A stretch of 64,000 bases of DNA from an uncultured Prevotellaceae bacterium (GTDB taxonomy: Bacteria > Bacteroidota > Bacteroidia > Bacteroidales > Bacteroidaceae), in contig CACYXD010000014.1 in the NCBI GenBank assembly GCA_902778255.1, positions 124,001-188,000 on the forward strand, read 5' to 3'. Of this stretch, positions 32,502-42,612 are shown one piece after another. Both the position numbers and the translations under genes were made by a program. The notes under the pieces were generated by a model. It made no database searches and was not told where the DNA came from. It saw only the letters and a program-made list of their open reading frames with translations. Position 1 is the stretch's first letter, and the number at the start of each line of letters is the position of its first letter.

Positions 32502-32964
32502 CGATGGTCAGCAGCACGGAACCTTCCATAACTGCGTCGCCTTGTTTTACTAAGATTGATGTCACCTTACCTGCTGTCTCGGCCTCGATATTGTTCTGCA
32601 TCTTCATGGCCTCGAGTACCAGGACGATGTCGCCAACGTTGACCTGCTGACCAATCTGAACACGAATGTCAGTGATGGTGCCAGGCAGGGGAGCCTTGAT
32701 GGATGTTCCTGCGCCAGCTACCGGAGCTGCAGGCTGAGGAGCGGGTGCTGCTGTCTTAGGTGTTGCTGCAGGTTTAGCAGGAGCAGGCTGAGCGACCTGT
32801 ACCTTAGGAGCATTCATTGAAGGATGCTTAGCAGCGTTGATGGGTTTCTGGAGTTCCACCTCGAAAGGAATGCCATTAACGATGACCTTGGCGATATTGC
32901 CTTCTACCTCGGCGATTTCTACTTCGTAGTCTACGCCCTTAACTTTATATTGATATTTGTTCAT
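32497..32964 (-). CDS. Biotin carboxyl carrier subunit
   Basis: This 155-residue biotinyl protein is called from ATG 32964 (MNKYQYKVKGVDYEVEI). A long Ala/Pro linker (about residues 55-85) leads to the biotinyl domain, with the biotinylated Lys in LVLEAMKMQNNIEA. The protein carries CO2 from the carboxyltransferase to the OadB pump. It starts 4 bp after the OadG-like gene ends and is followed by oadB. The Pro/Ala linker is normal for this family. Confidence 0.93.
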   Translation of the reverse strand: MNKYQYKVKGVDYEVEIAEVEGNIAKVIVNGIPFEVELQKPINAAKHPSMNAPKVQVAQPAPAKPAATPKTAAPAPQPAAPVAGAGTSIKAPLPGTITDIRVQIGQQVNVGDIVLVLEAMKMQNNIEAETAGKVTSILVKQGDAVMEGSVLLTIA

Positions 32965-32968
32965 AGGT

Positions 32969-33997
32969 TTAGTGTAATTCGGGGGTTGTTGGAATTTGTG
33001 GAGCATGATGATCGGTGGGGAGGAAAGGATCGTGCAGATGCGTCATCTGAGCATATTCATCGTCCCAACCGGTTTCCTTAGGCTTAATTGTGATGATACC
33101 ACTCTCCACATCGTGGACATCATCTTCATACTGACGAAGGGCCATACCGATAACAGCCATATAGACCTCCATATCAATACCCTTCTTTTCGAAACCTTCC
33201 TGAAGGAGATTGCTGGTCATATGACCTATCTCGGCTGTCATCTCCACAGTCTTGGTGATAGGTTTGATAGGCTGCTGGTTGACCACCTTCTTAGCAGTGT
33301 CAATATGACGCATTATCATGCCGAAGATGGTGAAGAATATCCAAAGCAAAGCCAGACAAAGGAACACGATGCCCATTGCCATGATTGCCATAGCAAAACC
33401 GTGAGGATCCTTGTCTTTGAACTCCTCTATTTTCCCTTTGGCAGCATTAGTCTGCACAGTATTGTCGTGACCGGGGGTGGCATCCCCTACTCCACACACA
33501 GTCCACTCTCCATCGATACGGGCATAGGACTCGTCAGCGCCTAAGGCAGGCACAGTGACAGAGTCAATGAGATCTACGCCATTGGCATTGTAGAGCGCCA
33601 CAAATACAGAGCCCGTACTATCTACAGGCAATGAAAGATGAAGCTTGCCCTGAGCCGGCTTTGAGTTACAATAGAGCATCAGGTAATGGCGGGCACCAAG
33701 ACTGGTACGATCATCACCATTCGGAATGACACTCATCAGGGCAATACGCTGAGGAGCAGAAAGCGATTCGTCGAGCACCTTGGGGTTGGTGGTGAGGTAC
33801 ATACCACGCACATTATAGGTGGAGAATGACGTATTCGCCAACTCCACCCATGCCTCACGATGCCCAAACTCATCCTCCACACTCTGCGTATTGCAGGTCA
33901 TTACCTCGTTGATGACGATGTTGTTGGCTCCTTGTCCGTACATCGTCGCCGAGCCAAGTAAGACCAGCGAACTGAGTAGAAGTCTTAAGTTTGTCAT
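32969..33997 (-). CDS. OadG-type gamma subunit fused to an N-terminal lamin-tail-like domain
   Basis: This 342-residue protein has a signal peptide (MTNLRLLLSSLVLLGSATMYG). A lamin-tail-like domain follows (IVINEVMTCN, EAWVELANTSFSTYNVRGMY, then VDLIDSVTVPALGADESYAR). One membrane helix (MAIMAMGIVFLCLALLWIFFTIFG) and a cytoplasmic OadG-like tail come last. The gamma subunit stabilises the alpha-beta complex. The exported extra domain is found in Bacteroidales versions of this subunit; its binding partner is unknown. It lies 44 bp downstream of the AspT-type transporter gene and is first of the three decarboxylase genes. Confidence 0.85.
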   Translation of the reverse strand: MTNLRLLLSSLVLLGSATMYGQGANNIVINEVMTCNTQSVEDEFGHREAWVELANTSFSTYNVRGMYLTTNPKVLDESLSAPQRIALMSVIPNGDDRTSLGARHYLMLYCNSKPAQGKLHLSLPVDSTGSVFVALYNANGVDLIDSVTVPALGADESYARIDGEWTVCGVGDATPGHDNTVQTNAAKGKIEEFKDKDPHGFAMAIMAMGIVFLCLALLWIFFTIFGMIMRHIDTAKKVVNQQPIKPITKTVEMTAEIGHMTSNLLQEGFEKKGIDMEVYMAVIGMALRQYEDDVHDVESGIITIKPKETGWDDEYAQMTHLHDPFLPTDHHAPQIPTTPELH

Positions 33998-34041
33998 ATT
34001 GGAATATTAAATCGTGTATATTATATAAGATCGCAATAGCG

Positions 34042-35760
34042 TCAGAACAACTGCCCGCAACAGAACAGCACTATGAGCTGAGCCGTAAGGATGCGCAGGA
34101 ACATGGCAAACGGATATACCGTTGAGTAGCCTACTGCGGGTGCCTCCTTCGAGCAGATGCTGTTAGCATAAGCCAATGCAGGTGGATCGGTATAGGTACC
34201 TGCCAGCATACCTGCAATAGTGAAGTAGTTGAACTTCATCCGACGGGCTATAGGGCCTATAATTAAAATAGGTATAATAGTGATGAGGAAACCAGTGAGC
34301 ACGTAGAGCACACCATCGCCTGTCATCACCGTGTCGAAGAAGTTGGCACCAGCCTTAATACCTACAGAAGCCAGGAAGAGCACCAGTCCTATCTCGCGCA
34401 ACATCATATTAGCAGAAGTGGTGGTATAGGTCACCAGCTTCATCTTATAACCGTAACGGCCTATCAAGATAGCAATAATCAGCGGACCACCAGCGATACC
34501 CAACTTCATTAGAGGCATACCAGGGATGAAGGGCAGTGAACCAAAGATGATACCAATGATGATACCCACAAAGATGGTAGCAATATTAGGTGCATCCAAA
34601 CGTTTGATACTGTTGCCCATCATATTGGCCACGCGATCCACATCATCCTGAGGCCCTACTACCATGATACGGTCACCTACCTGCAAGGGAAGGTTGGGTG
34701 AAGCAAAGATATCCATGCCGTGACGCGTAACACGGGTGACATTCACGCCATAGACACTTGAGAAGTGCATCTGACCGAACGACTTACCATTGATCTTGGG
34801 GTTGGTAACCAGCACGCGCTTAGATACCAAAGGCTGGTCCTGCTGTTCCCAGTCAACCTCGACAACGGGCCCAATGAAAGCCACGATAGCCTCATAGTCA
34901 GCCTCGGCACAAACGATGTACATCTGATCCCCCAAATGGAATATGGTGTCACGATTAGGAATAGACACATGACCATCGTGCAGGATACGAGAAACCACGA
35001 AGTCGCGGTTCAGGAAGTTGTGAACCTGGAACACAGTCTTGCCCTCAAGGTATTTGTTAGATACCTCTAGGTGCATGTGATGGGGTTTCTGATTAGCATT
35101 GGCACCAGCCTGTTCCTCAAGGGCTGCCTCTTCTTTCTCGAGCCTCACACGACAGAGGTAACGCACAAGAATTGTGGCCCCAATAATACCCAGCACACCA
35201 AGCGGATAAGCACAGGCGTAGGCCGAAGCAATCTGAGGTACAGGCCGATTTAACTGTCCGAACACAGAGTTCAGTGCCTCGTTGGCAGCACCAAGACCAG
35301 GGGTGTTAGTCACAGCGCCATAGAGCGTACCAACCATCATAGGCAGGTCGTTGACATCATGCTTCTGATAGAAAAAGATGAAGTAGCAGGCAAACATCAC
35401 CATGATGTTCAGCAGAATAGCTGAGGCAGCCAATCCATTGAGCTTGAGACCTGCCTTACCAAAACTCTCAAAGAAACCGGGTCCGACCTGCAGACCAATC
35501 ATAAATACGAAGAGGATGAGTCCGAAGTCCTGAATGAAAGTCAACGTAGCACCGGGAGCTGCAAATTCAGACTCAGGGCAATATATCTTATAGATATGTC
35601 CCAGAAGAATACCGGCAAAGAGCACGAAGGTGACTCCCAGCGATATACCAAATATTTTTATCTTACCGAGGTAGACACCCACGGCAATCACGATGGCGTA
35701 TATCAACGCGATGTGCGCCACCGAAGTTGTATTAGAAAACAGATTAACAAACCATTCCAT
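34042..35760 (-). CDS. AspT/YidE family putative transporter
   Basis: This 572-residue membrane protein is of the aspartate:alanine exchanger family (YidE/YbjL, TIGR01625). An N-terminal bundle of about five helices includes [21 protein letters not shown] and [20 protein letters not shown]. Two cytoplasmic TrkA_C/RCK_C domains (about residues 230-400) and a second helical bundle ([32 protein letters not shown]) follow. The paired repeats are diagnostic. Its substrate is unknown. AspT members exchange dicarboxylate-type acids, which would fit the decarboxylase genes downstream. It begins 9 bp after valS. Confidence 0.9.
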   Translation of the reverse strand: MEWFVNLFSNTTSVAHIALIYAIVIAVGVYLGKIKIFGISLGVTFVLFAGILLGHIYKIYCPESEFAAPGATLTFIQDFGLILFVFMIGLQVGPGFFESFGKAGLKLNGLAASAILLNIMVMFACYFIFFYQKHDVNDLPMMVGTLYGAVTNTPGLGAANEALNSVFGQLNRPVPQIASAYACAYPLGVLGIIGATILVRYLCRVRLEKEEAALEEQAGANANQKPHHMHLEVSNKYLEGKTVFQVHNFLNRDFVVSRILHDGHVSIPNRDTIFHLGDQMYIVCAEADYEAIVAFIGPVVEVDWEQQDQPLVSKRVLVTNPKINGKSFGQMHFSSVYGVNVTRVTRHGMDIFASPNLPLQVGDRIMVVGPQDDVDRVANMMGNSIKRLDAPNIATIFVGIIIGIIFGSLPFIPGMPLMKLGIAGGPLIIAILIGRYGYKMKLVTYTTTSANMMLREIGLVLFLASVGIKAGANFFDTVMTGDGVLYVLTGFLITIIPILIIGPIARRMKFNYFTIAGMLAGTYTDPPALAYANSICSKEAPAVGYSTVYPFAMFLRILTAQLIVLFCCGQLF

Positions 35761-35769
35761 ATTGTGTCA

Positions 35770-38484
35770 TTATTTCTTCAAAGCACTAATCGATTCTTTC
35801 AGCGCGGCAATCTTCTCTTCAGAGTCTGCCAGCTTCTTGCGCTCCAGAGCCACTACGGCCTCAGGCGCATTCTGAACGAAACGCTCGTTAGAGAGCTTCT
35901 TCTCAACACCAGCCTTGAATCCCTCAAGGTGCTTGAGCTGAGCCTCCATTTTCTCAATCTCGGCAGCAACATCAATCAGGTCGCCAAGGGGCACAGCGAA
36001 CTCATCTGTACCCACCATGAAGGCACTAGCAGAGGGATCCTTTGCCTCTACAACGTCAATAGAAGAAAGGTTACCCATTTTCATAATCACAGCATTGAAG
36101 GTCTTGAAATTATTCTGACCAACAGTCTGAAGGGTGAGCTGTTCCTTGGGAGCGATGTTCTTCTGACTGCGAACGGTACGCACACCAGAAACAACCTGCT
36201 TCACCAGCTCGATATTCTCGATAAGCTTCAGTTCCTCGGCAGTAGGAGCGTCGAGCACAAGACTATCACGCATGATGCTCTCGCCCTCCTTGCGCTCATA
36301 GATAGCCTGCCACAACTCCTCAGTGATAAATGGCATGAAGGGGTGCAGCATCTTAAGCAGGAGCTCGAAGAAACGCAGTGTTGCATCATATGTCTCACGG
36401 TCAATAGGCTGCTGAACGCCATCCTTATAGGCGGGCTTCACCATCTCAAGATACCACTGTGAGAACTCGTCCCAGAAGAGCTTATAGACAGTCATCAGGG
36501 CGTCGTTGATACGATACTTAGAGAAGTGGTCTTTCAGCTCCTCGTTGGCATGCTTGATACGGGCTTCCATCCATGCTACAGCAGTTTTGTTGGTGGCTGT
36601 AGAGCAGCCACATACAGAACTATCGGCAACCTGCCAGCCCTTCACCAGACGGAAGGCGTTCCAAATCTTATTATTGAAGTTACGACCCTGTTCGCAGAGT
36701 GCCTCGTCGAAGAGAATATCATTGCCTGCAGGTGCAGAGAGCATCATGCCCATACGCACGCCATCGGCACCGAACTTCTCGATGAGCTCAATAGGATCAG
36801 GAGAGTTACCCAAAGACTTAGACATCTTACGACCCAGTTTATCGCGAACGATACCAGTGAAGTAAACGTTCCTGAAAGGCATATCGCCCATATACTCCTC
36901 ACCGGCCATAATCATACGAGCCACCCAGAAGAAGATAATATCAGGACCTGTCACCAAGTCGCTGGTGGGATAGTAATATTTTATCTCTTCGTTACCAGGA
37001 TTGTTGATGCCATCGAAGAGAGAAATAGGCCAGAGCCAAGAAGAGAACCAGGTGTCAAGGGCATCCTCGTCCTGACGCAGGTCGGCATCAGTCACGTTGG
37101 CATCCTTCTGCTGAGCCAGCTTCAGAGCCTCTTCACGAGTTGCAGCTACTACATAGTCATCGTTATCGTTGTAATAGTAAGCAGGAATACGATGTCCCCA
37201 CCATAGCTGACGAGAGATACACCAGTCCTGAATATTCTCCAGCCAGTTCTTGTAGGTGTTCTTATATTTTGCAGGATAGAACTTCAGCTCATCGTTCATC
37301 ACTGGGGGCAGGGCGATATCAGCAAAATGCTGCATCTTCAGGAACCACTGTAGTGAGAGACGGGGCTCAATAGCTGTATCTGGGTTACGCTCAGAATAGC
37401 CCACTTTGTTAACATAGTCCTCAATTTTCTCCATCAGACCAGCTTCCTGCAGGTCCTTGGCAATCTGCTTACGGCAATCCATACGGTCCATACCCACGTA
37501 GATAGGACTCTGGTCAGAGATGGTACCATCAGCATTGAAGATGTCGATAGTCTCGAGGTTGTGGGTCTTACCCAGCATATAGTCGTTGGTATCGTGGGCA
37601 GGTGTTACCTTCAAACAACCCGTACCAAACTCGATGTCCACATAACGGTCCTCGATAACAGGAATCACGCGATTCACCAGAGGAACAACAACCTTGCGGC
37701 CCTTCAACCACTGGTTCTTGGGGTCTTTGGGGTTGATACACATAGCGGTATCGCCCATGATAGTCTCAGGACGAGTAGTAGCAACTACAGCGTAGTAGCC
37801 CTTGGCATCCTTGTGAATAACGTTGCCATCTTCGCCAGACAGAGAACTGTCGGGAACATTAACAGGACCGTCCACATAATACTTCAGATGAAACAGATGG
37901 CTCTGTTCTTCCTTATAGATAACCTCTTCGGTAGAAAGTGCTGTCAGCGCCTTAGGATCCCAGTTCACCATACGCAGACCACGATAGATCAAGCCTTTAT
38001 TGTAGAGGTCAACGAAGACCTTGATAACGCTCTCTGAACGTTTCTCGTCCATCGTGAATGCAGTACGATCCCAGTCGCAGGAAGCACCCAGACGGCGCAA
38101 CTGCTTCAGGATAATGCCTCCGTGCTCGTTGGTCCAGTCCCAAGCATGCTCCAGGAACTGCTCGCGAGTCAGGTCACGTTTCTTAATTCCCTGACTGGCC
38201 AGTTTCTTTACCACCTTTGCCTCGGTAGCAATAGAAGCATGGTCCGTACCAGGCACCCAACAGGCATTCTTTCCCTCCATACGAGCTCGACGAACTAAGA
38301 TATCCTGAATAGTATTGTTCAGCATGTGTCCCATGTGAAGCACACCTGTTACATTAGGCGGTGGGATAACGATAGTATAAGGTTCGCGACCATCAGGCTT
38401 CGAACTAAACAACTTATTATCCAACCAATACTGATACCATTTACTTTCGACCTCTTTCGGGTCGTACTTACTAGCAATTTCCAT
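35770..38484 (-). CDS. valS: Valyl-tRNA synthetase
   Basis: ValS charges tRNA-Val. The 904 residues match the family. The HIGH motif is in [17 protein letters not shown], the editing domain has [12 protein letters not shown], the KMSKS motif is [14 protein letters not shown], and a C-terminal coiled coil ([20 protein letters not shown]) is present. A -7 box (38518-38525) drives it, and mazG is divergent. The transporter and decarboxylase genes follow closely, so some readthrough is likely. Confidence 0.98.
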   Translation of the reverse strand: MEIASKYDPKEVESKWYQYWLDNKLFSSKPDGREPYTIVIPPPNVTGVLHMGHMLNNTIQDILVRRARMEGKNACWVPGTDHASIATEAKVVKKLASQGIKKRDLTREQFLEHAWDWTNEHGGIILKQLRRLGASCDWDRTAFTMDEKRSESVIKVFVDLYNKGLIYRGLRMVNWDPKALTALSTEEVIYKEEQSHLFHLKYYVDGPVNVPDSSLSGEDGNVIHKDAKGYYAVVATTRPETIMGDTAMCINPKDPKNQWLKGRKVVVPLVNRVIPVIEDRYVDIEFGTGCLKVTPAHDTNDYMLGKTHNLETIDIFNADGTISDQSPIYVGMDRMDCRKQIAKDLQEAGLMEKIEDYVNKVGYSERNPDTAIEPRLSLQWFLKMQHFADIALPPVMNDELKFYPAKYKNTYKNWLENIQDWCISRQLWWGHRIPAYYYNDNDDYVVAATREEALKLAQQKDANVTDADLRQDEDALDTWFSSWLWPISLFDGINNPGNEEIKYYYPTSDLVTGPDIIFFWVARMIMAGEEYMGDMPFRNVYFTGIVRDKLGRKMSKSLGNSPDPIELIEKFGADGVRMGMMLSAPAGNDILFDEALCEQGRNFNNKIWNAFRLVKGWQVADSSVCGCSTATNKTAVAWMEARIKHANEELKDHFSKYRINDALMTVYKLFWDEFSQWYLEMVKPAYKDGVQQPIDRETYDATLRFFELLLKMLHPFMPFITEELWQAIYERKEGESIMRDSLVLDAPTAEELKLIENIELVKQVVSGVRTVRSQKNIAPKEQLTLQTVGQNNFKTFNAVIMKMGNLSSIDVVEAKDPSASAFMVGTDEFAVPLGDLIDVAAEIEKMEAQLKHLEGFKAGVEKKLSNERFVQNAPEAVVALERKKLADSEEKIAALKESISALKK

Positions 38485-38517
38485 ACCTATTTAATAATGC
38501 TTTCTCAATTTTGACTG

Positions 38518-38525
38518 CAAAGGTA
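38518..38525 (-). promoter_or_regulatory. -7 box TACCTTTG of valS
   Basis: TAnnTTTG on the minus strand, 33 bp upstream of the valS ATG. Confidence 0.65.
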
Positions 38526-38576
38526 CAAATTATTTTCCAAATGACACAAAAATTTTGCAGTATAAAAAAGAATTTG

Positions 38577-38584
38577 TACCTTTG
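38577..38584 (+). promoter_or_regulatory. -7 box TACCTTTG of mazG
   Basis: TAnnTTTG match 31 bp upstream of the mazG ATG. Confidence 0.65.
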
Positions 38585-38615
38585 CAACTGAATTATTGAT
38601 TTTCCTCATCTAAAA

Positions 38616-39491
38616 ATGCACACAAGAGACGAGCAGATGAAGGCTTTCGGACGCCTATTGGACGTATTGGATCAGTTACGCGAGAAATGTCCTTGGGACA
38701 TGAAGCAAACTAACGAAAGCCTGCGTCCCAATACGATAGAAGAGACTTTCGAACTATGTGACGCCATCATGAAAGATGACGCACAGGAGATAAAAAAGGA
38801 GTTGGGCGACGTGCTGATGCATACCTGTTTCTATGCAATGATTGCACGAGAGAAAGAACAGTTTGACATTGCCGATGTACTCAACACAGAGGCAGACAAG
38901 CTGATATTCCGCCATCCACACGTCTATCATCACAGTCAAGTTGGAGCTCCGAACCCCAGGCCCCTCCCCTACGTCCCTGAAGACGATCAAGCACCAGATG
39001 AATTCTCGAAAGCAGAAACCAGTAGTGATGTCTTAAAGAATTGGGAGCAAATCAAGCTGAAGGAGAAAGACGGAAACAAGACCGTGCTAAGTGGTGTACC
39101 AACAGCCCTCCCCTCACTTATCAAAGCGTACCGCATACAGGACAAGGCTCGCAATGTTGGCTTCGACTGGCAAAAGAAAGAGGATGTTTGGGCCAAGGTG
39201 CATGAGGAACTTAGCGAATTAGAGGCAGAACTGTCAAAAGAAGACAAAGAAAAATCAACCAACGAGTTAGGTGATTTTCTCTTCTCGGTTATCAATGCCG
39301 CCCGACTCTATCATCTAAATCCAGATGATGCATTGGAACGCACTAACAGGAAATTTATCCATCGATTCAATTATATTGAAGCCCATAGTATCCGAGCCGG
39401 CAAGCCCCTTACAGAAATGACTCTGGAAGAGATGGATGCCCTTTGGAATGAGGCCAAGAGTGACGAGCTAAAAAAACAATCAAAAGGATGA
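38616..39491 (+). CDS. mazG: Nucleoside triphosphate pyrophosphohydrolase MazG
   Basis: MazG hydrolyses NTPs and dNTPs to monophosphate and PPi. The 291-residue protein has two MazG domains: LREKCPWDMKQTNESLRPN with EETFELCDAI and KKELGDVLMHTCFYAMI, then a second with EELSELEAELS and NELGDFLFSVINAARL. The EExxE and ExxD metal-binding motifs are intact. Between RHPHV and LKNWEQIKLKEK, about 30 extra residues (including GAPNPRPLPYVPED) replace the short loop I expect. They are encoded by a C-rich heptad tract (38946-38980). The lipoprotein gene follows with a 4-bp overlap. Confidence 0.95.
   Translation: MHTRDEQMKAFGRLLDVLDQLREKCPWDMKQTNESLRPNTIEETFELCDAIMKDDAQEIKKELGDVLMHTCFYAMIAREKEQFDIADVLNTEADKLIFRHPHVYHHSQVGAPNPRPLPYVPEDDQAPDEFSKAETSSDVLKNWEQIKLKEKDGNKTVLSGVPTALPSLIKAYRIQDKARNVGFDWQKKEDVWAKVHEELSELEAELSKEDKEKSTNELGDFLFSVINAARLYHLNPDDALERTNRKFIHRFNYIEAHSIRAGKPLTEMTLEEMDALWNEAKSDELKKQSKG
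38946..38980. repeat. In-frame C-rich heptad tract inside mazG
   Basis: 7-bp-period tract (AGCTCCG, AACCCCA, GGCCCCT, CCCCTAC, GTCCCTG) encoding a proline-rich loop. Confidence 0.65.
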
Positions 39492-40171
39492 AAAAGGCTT
39501 ATTTTTTTACCATCATAACAACCATTGCCGTTCTTCTTATTGGGTGCGGCAGGAAAGACTCGCAGTCTTCCTCATTAAACAATGAGGAACAGACAAGCTA
39601 TATCCTTCGCGACACTGCCATATACGGATTCTGCGCAGAAGGATCAGCCATGAACACCCTACAGATTATCACCGATGCAGGAGACACCATCACCGTCAGC
39701 ACGGTCAAAGCAAGAGAAAAAGACAAGGTGATAGGTGGCTATGCTATAGGTGATGAGATTGCACTGATAGCCAATGCAGATACCACACAAGCACTTCTTG
39801 TCATTAACAAATCCTTGCTCAATGGTGACTGGGTCATGCCTAATCCTTTGGACGGAAGTAATGAGACTGGGGTCAGAATCCTACGTGGAGGAGTGGCTGA
39901 GAGTATTGACCAAAGCAGTGTCATTTATAAGACATGGAGGATTTTCAATGGGAAGCTTCAGTTTATCATTACCCGTGAAGATGGTATTGATATGGAAGAA
40001 TTCCTCACGTATGATATTATAAAGCTCTCCGATGAGGTTCTTGTATTACAAGCCACCGACGATGATAAAGAATTATTTGAATACACCCATCCTAAAGGAG
40101 AGGAATATACAGAAAAGGACCTTAACGGCATTGTGCTTGACGAGGGCTACGATGACGAATTTGACATGTAG
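39488..40171 (+). CDS. Lipocalin-like lipoprotein
   Basis: This 227-residue lipoprotein has signal peptide MKKAYFFTIITTIAVLLIGC, with Cys20 after the lipobox. The body alternates short beta strands. SVIYKTWRIFNGKLQFI and YDIIKLSDEVLVLQ resemble the lipocalin-like (DUF-type) lipoproteins common in Bacteroidales. A very acidic tail (LDEGYDDEFDM) ends it. It overlaps mazG by 4 bp (ATGA) and precedes rnz by 9 bp. Ligand and function are unknown. Confidence 0.75.
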   Translation: MKKAYFFTIITTIAVLLIGCGRKDSQSSSLNNEEQTSYILRDTAIYGFCAEGSAMNTLQIITDAGDTITVSTVKAREKDKVIGGYAIGDEIALIANADTTQALLVINKSLLNGDWVMPNPLDGSNETGVRILRGGVAESIDQSSVIYKTWRIFNGKLQFIITREDGIDMEEFLTYDIIKLSDEVLVLQATDDDKELFEYTHPKGEEYTEKDLNGIVLDEGYDDEFDM

Positions 40172-40180
40172 CAAACGAAA

Positions 40181-41098
40181 ATGGAGCCATTTCGCATACA
40201 TATCCTAGGCTGCGGAAGTGCACTGCCCACCTTACGCCATCTGCCTTCCATGCAAGTGGTTGAATGTCGCGGCAAGCTTTTTATGGTTGACTGCGGCGAA
40301 GGTGCTCAAGTACAATTGAGGCGATCAGGATTATCGTTTGAGAGACTGGGACACATTTTCATAACCCACCTTCATGGCGATCATTGCTTTGGACTTATCG
40401 GCATTATCAGTACATTTGGACTCTTAGGACGTACCGCCCCACTCCATATCCATGCACCTGAGGCCCTAAGACCAATGCTACAAGCGCAACTGGAATTATT
40501 CTTCAACTACGACATCGGTTATCAGGTTGATTTTCACGCAGTTGATACTACCAAGCAACAAATTATTTATGAGGATCATTCTCTAACTATCGAGACCATC
40601 CCTTTAGAGCACCGAATGCCTTGTGCTGGTTATCTGTTTCGCGAGAAGCCGCTGCTGCCACATATTCGCCGCGACATGATTGACATGTATGGCATACCCA
40701 CCTCGCAAATCAATAACATCAAAGCCGGTCAAGGCTACATGCTTGCTGATGGTACCCATATTCCCCATGAGAAATTGGTAACACCAGCCGATGCCCCACG
40801 TTCATATGCTTATTGTTCAGACACACGATATATTCCTGAACTATACAAGAAGATTACTGGCATAGACACTCTTTATCATGAGAGCACCTATGCTGAAGAC
40901 AAAAAAGAGAGTGCCATAAAATACTTCCACTCTACCGCTTTACAGGCAGCACAGGTGGCCAAAGATGCCAACGCCAAAAAATTGCTTTTAGGTCATTATA
41001 GTGCACGCTACAATAATGAAAATGTTCTGTTGGATGAGGCAAAAAAGGTTTTCCCAAACACATTCCTGACCAATGAGATGCAAGTAATAGACGTATAA
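40181..41098 (+). CDS. rnz: Ribonuclease Z
   Basis: RNase Z is a zinc metallo-beta-lactamase-fold endonuclease that matures tRNA 3' ends. The 305 residues have the HxHxDH motif in FITHLHGDHCFGL, an early GCGSALPTLRHLPS loop, the EHRMPCAGYLF region, SDTRY with the metal-bridging Asp, HESTY and LLGHYSARY with the later His. The length fits the short bacterial form. It is the last gene of the mazG unit. Confidence 0.96.
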   Translation: MEPFRIHILGCGSALPTLRHLPSMQVVECRGKLFMVDCGEGAQVQLRRSGLSFERLGHIFITHLHGDHCFGLIGIISTFGLLGRTAPLHIHAPEALRPMLQAQLELFFNYDIGYQVDFHAVDTTKQQIIYEDHSLTIETIPLEHRMPCAGYLFREKPLLPHIRRDMIDMYGIPTSQINNIKAGQGYMLADGTHIPHEKLVTPADAPRSYAYCSDTRYIPELYKKITGIDTLYHESTYAEDKKESAIKYFHSTALQAAQVAKDANAKKLLLGHYSARYNNENVLLDEAKKVFPNTFLTNEMQVIDV

Positions 41099-41144
41099 AG
41101 TTCTTTTTTACCGCAAAAAATTTGGAGGTTTCAGAAAAAACTCC

Positions 41145-41152
41145 TATCTTTG
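41145..41152 (+). promoter_or_regulatory. -7 box TATCTTTG before the small exported protein gene
   Basis: TAnnTTTG match 24 bp upstream of ATG 41177. It rules out the longer ORF start at 41150. Confidence 0.6.
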
Positions 41153-41176
41153 CGCCAAATAAATTATCGAAAGCGT

Positions 41177-41491
41177 ATGCAGAAGAAATTACTCATATTG
41201 TTTGCCACCGCAATTTTAACCTTTTCTATTCCCACTTACGCTGTCAATATGATAGCCAAGATGGGCATAGCTGAGCAAGTTGAGGAACAAGCACCAACCA
41301 TTTCCATTGAGAAGAATATCATTACGGTACAAGGTGGTAGCGGAATGATTTTAGAGGTAGTTTCCCTTACGGGCAGAGCTGTTGCCTCATATAAGATTGA
41401 CAGTCCCTCACAAAGGATAGAATTGAATCTTTCTAAAGGGTGCTATATCCTAAAAGTAGGCAAGACCGTACGCAAAGTGACACTTCGATAG
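41177..41491 (+). CDS. Small exported protein resembling a T9SS C-terminal sorting domain
   Basis: This 104-residue protein has a signal peptide (MQKKLLILFATAILTFSIPT) followed by a short linker. A C-terminal ~60 residues read EVVSLTGRAVASYKIDSP, then LNLSKGCYILKVGKTVRKVTL. This matches the form of Por-secretion (T9SS type A) C-terminal domains: a strand ending in G-(R/K), then KGxYILKV and a basic tail. The protein is little more than a signal peptide plus that domain. It has its own promoter and precedes the sigma-factor unit. Whether a type IX system exists cannot be told here. Confidence 0.65.
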   Translation: MQKKLLILFATAILTFSIPTYAVNMIAKMGIAEQVEEQAPTISIEKNIITVQGGSGMILEVVSLTGRAVASYKIDSPSQRIELNLSKGCYILKVGKTVRKVTLR

Positions 41492-41614
41492 TATTTTAAA
41501 ATTGTACTAGAACAACAACAATTATGCTCAAGGTGTCTATGACATCTTGGGCTATTTGTTTCCAAATGAATAAACCTTTCCTGACTAAACACGTCAAAAA
41601 AAGAAAGAAAAACG

Positions 41615-42166
41615 ATGCAGTCCTACGACGACGAACAACTGAAATCGCTCATCAAAGAGCCTAAAACGCGATCAAGGGGATTTGAGATGGCTGTGCGCCA
41701 ATACAGCGAGCAGCTGTATTGGCAAGTGCGCCGTTTGGTACTCACCCACGAAGACAGTAATGATGTGATTCAGAATGCTTTTCTAAAAGCATGGAACTCG
41801 CTAGACTCTTTTCATGGCGATGCGAAACTCATCACATGGATGTCGCGAATAGCCATCAATGAGGCACTTGATTTTCTGCGCCGGCAAAAGAACCGTAATG
41901 CAATTAGCGCCGACGATGTGGACTCGGGAATAGCCAACCAACTGATGGCAGACGAATATTTTGACGGTGACGAGCGCGAGGCCCAGCTGCAGCAAGCCAT
42001 AGCAAGTCTTCCCGATGTGCAGCGTACGGTATTTCTCATGCGCTACTATGATGACATGAAATACAGCGATATCAGCAAGACACTCGGAACTTCAGAAGGA
42101 GCATTGAAAGCCTCATATCATATCGCTGTAAAAAAAATAACTGAGTTTTTTAAGCAGTTCGATTAA
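41615..42166 (+). CDS. ECF-type RNA polymerase sigma-70 factor
   Basis: This 183-residue sigma factor has region 2 (FEMAVRQYSEQLYWQVRRLVL, DVIQNAFLKAWNSLDSF) and region 4 (SLPDVQRTVFLMRYYDDMKY, ISKTLGTSEGALKASYHIAVKKI) only, as in ECF factors. It directs transcription of an envelope or stress regulon. The next two genes encode a single-pass membrane protein and an exported Spy-like protein, which fits an anti-sigma and target arrangement. The leader of about 120 bp shows no clear TAnnTTTG box. Confidence 0.95.
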   Translation: MQSYDDEQLKSLIKEPKTRSRGFEMAVRQYSEQLYWQVRRLVLTHEDSNDVIQNAFLKAWNSLDSFHGDAKLITWMSRIAINEALDFLRRQKNRNAISADDVDSGIANQLMADEYFDGDEREAQLQQAIASLPDVQRTVFLMRYYDDMKYSDISKTLGTSEGALKASYHIAVKKITEFFKQFD

Positions 42167-42212
42167 ACCACCATATAATTAACACGTCAAATAATCAAAT
42201 TAATGCTATAAA

Positions 42213-42596
42213 ATGAGTAACGAAGAAAAATATCTCCAAAGCAAGATGGGAAGCAAAAACCCATTTTCCGTGCCAGAAGGATACTTTGACACGTTAGCTG
42301 AGCAAGTGATGCAGCGACTGCCAGAGCAACCCAAAGTAGCTCCATCAAGTCAACGCAATCGTCCGGCTATCGTTCGTATGCTTCGTCCGCTTCTCTATGC
42401 AGCCGCCTGTCTCTTTATCGGAATCTTTGGTATAGCCATCTATCAACAACTTGACAAACAGACGGCCGAGGGTGTCCCTGTCATCTCACACGTAGGTTCC
42501 ACGACAGAATATAATGACGCATACATAGAAGAAGCCACCGACTATGCCATGTTTGACAATCAAGATATCTACGCCACCCTGTTGGCAGATATGTAA
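42213..42596 (+). CDS. Putative membrane anti-sigma factor
   Basis: This 127-residue protein has an N-terminal cytoplasmic part (NPFSVPEGYFDTLAEQVMQRL), one membrane helix (LLYAAACLFIGIFGIAIYQQL) and a short acidic outer tail. The FxVPEGYFDxL motif is typical of small proteins encoded just after ECF sigma factors in Bacteroidales. It lies 46 bp downstream of the sigma gene. Role as anti-sigma factor is inferred from topology and location; no zinc ZAS motif is present. Confidence 0.75.
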   Translation: MSNEEKYLQSKMGSKNPFSVPEGYFDTLAEQVMQRLPEQPKVAPSSQRNRPAIVRMLRPLLYAAACLFIGIFGIAIYQQLDKQTAEGVPVISHVGSTTEYNDAYIEEATDYAMFDNQDIYATLLADM

Positions 42597-42612
42597 ATAA
42601 AAAGGAATTAGT

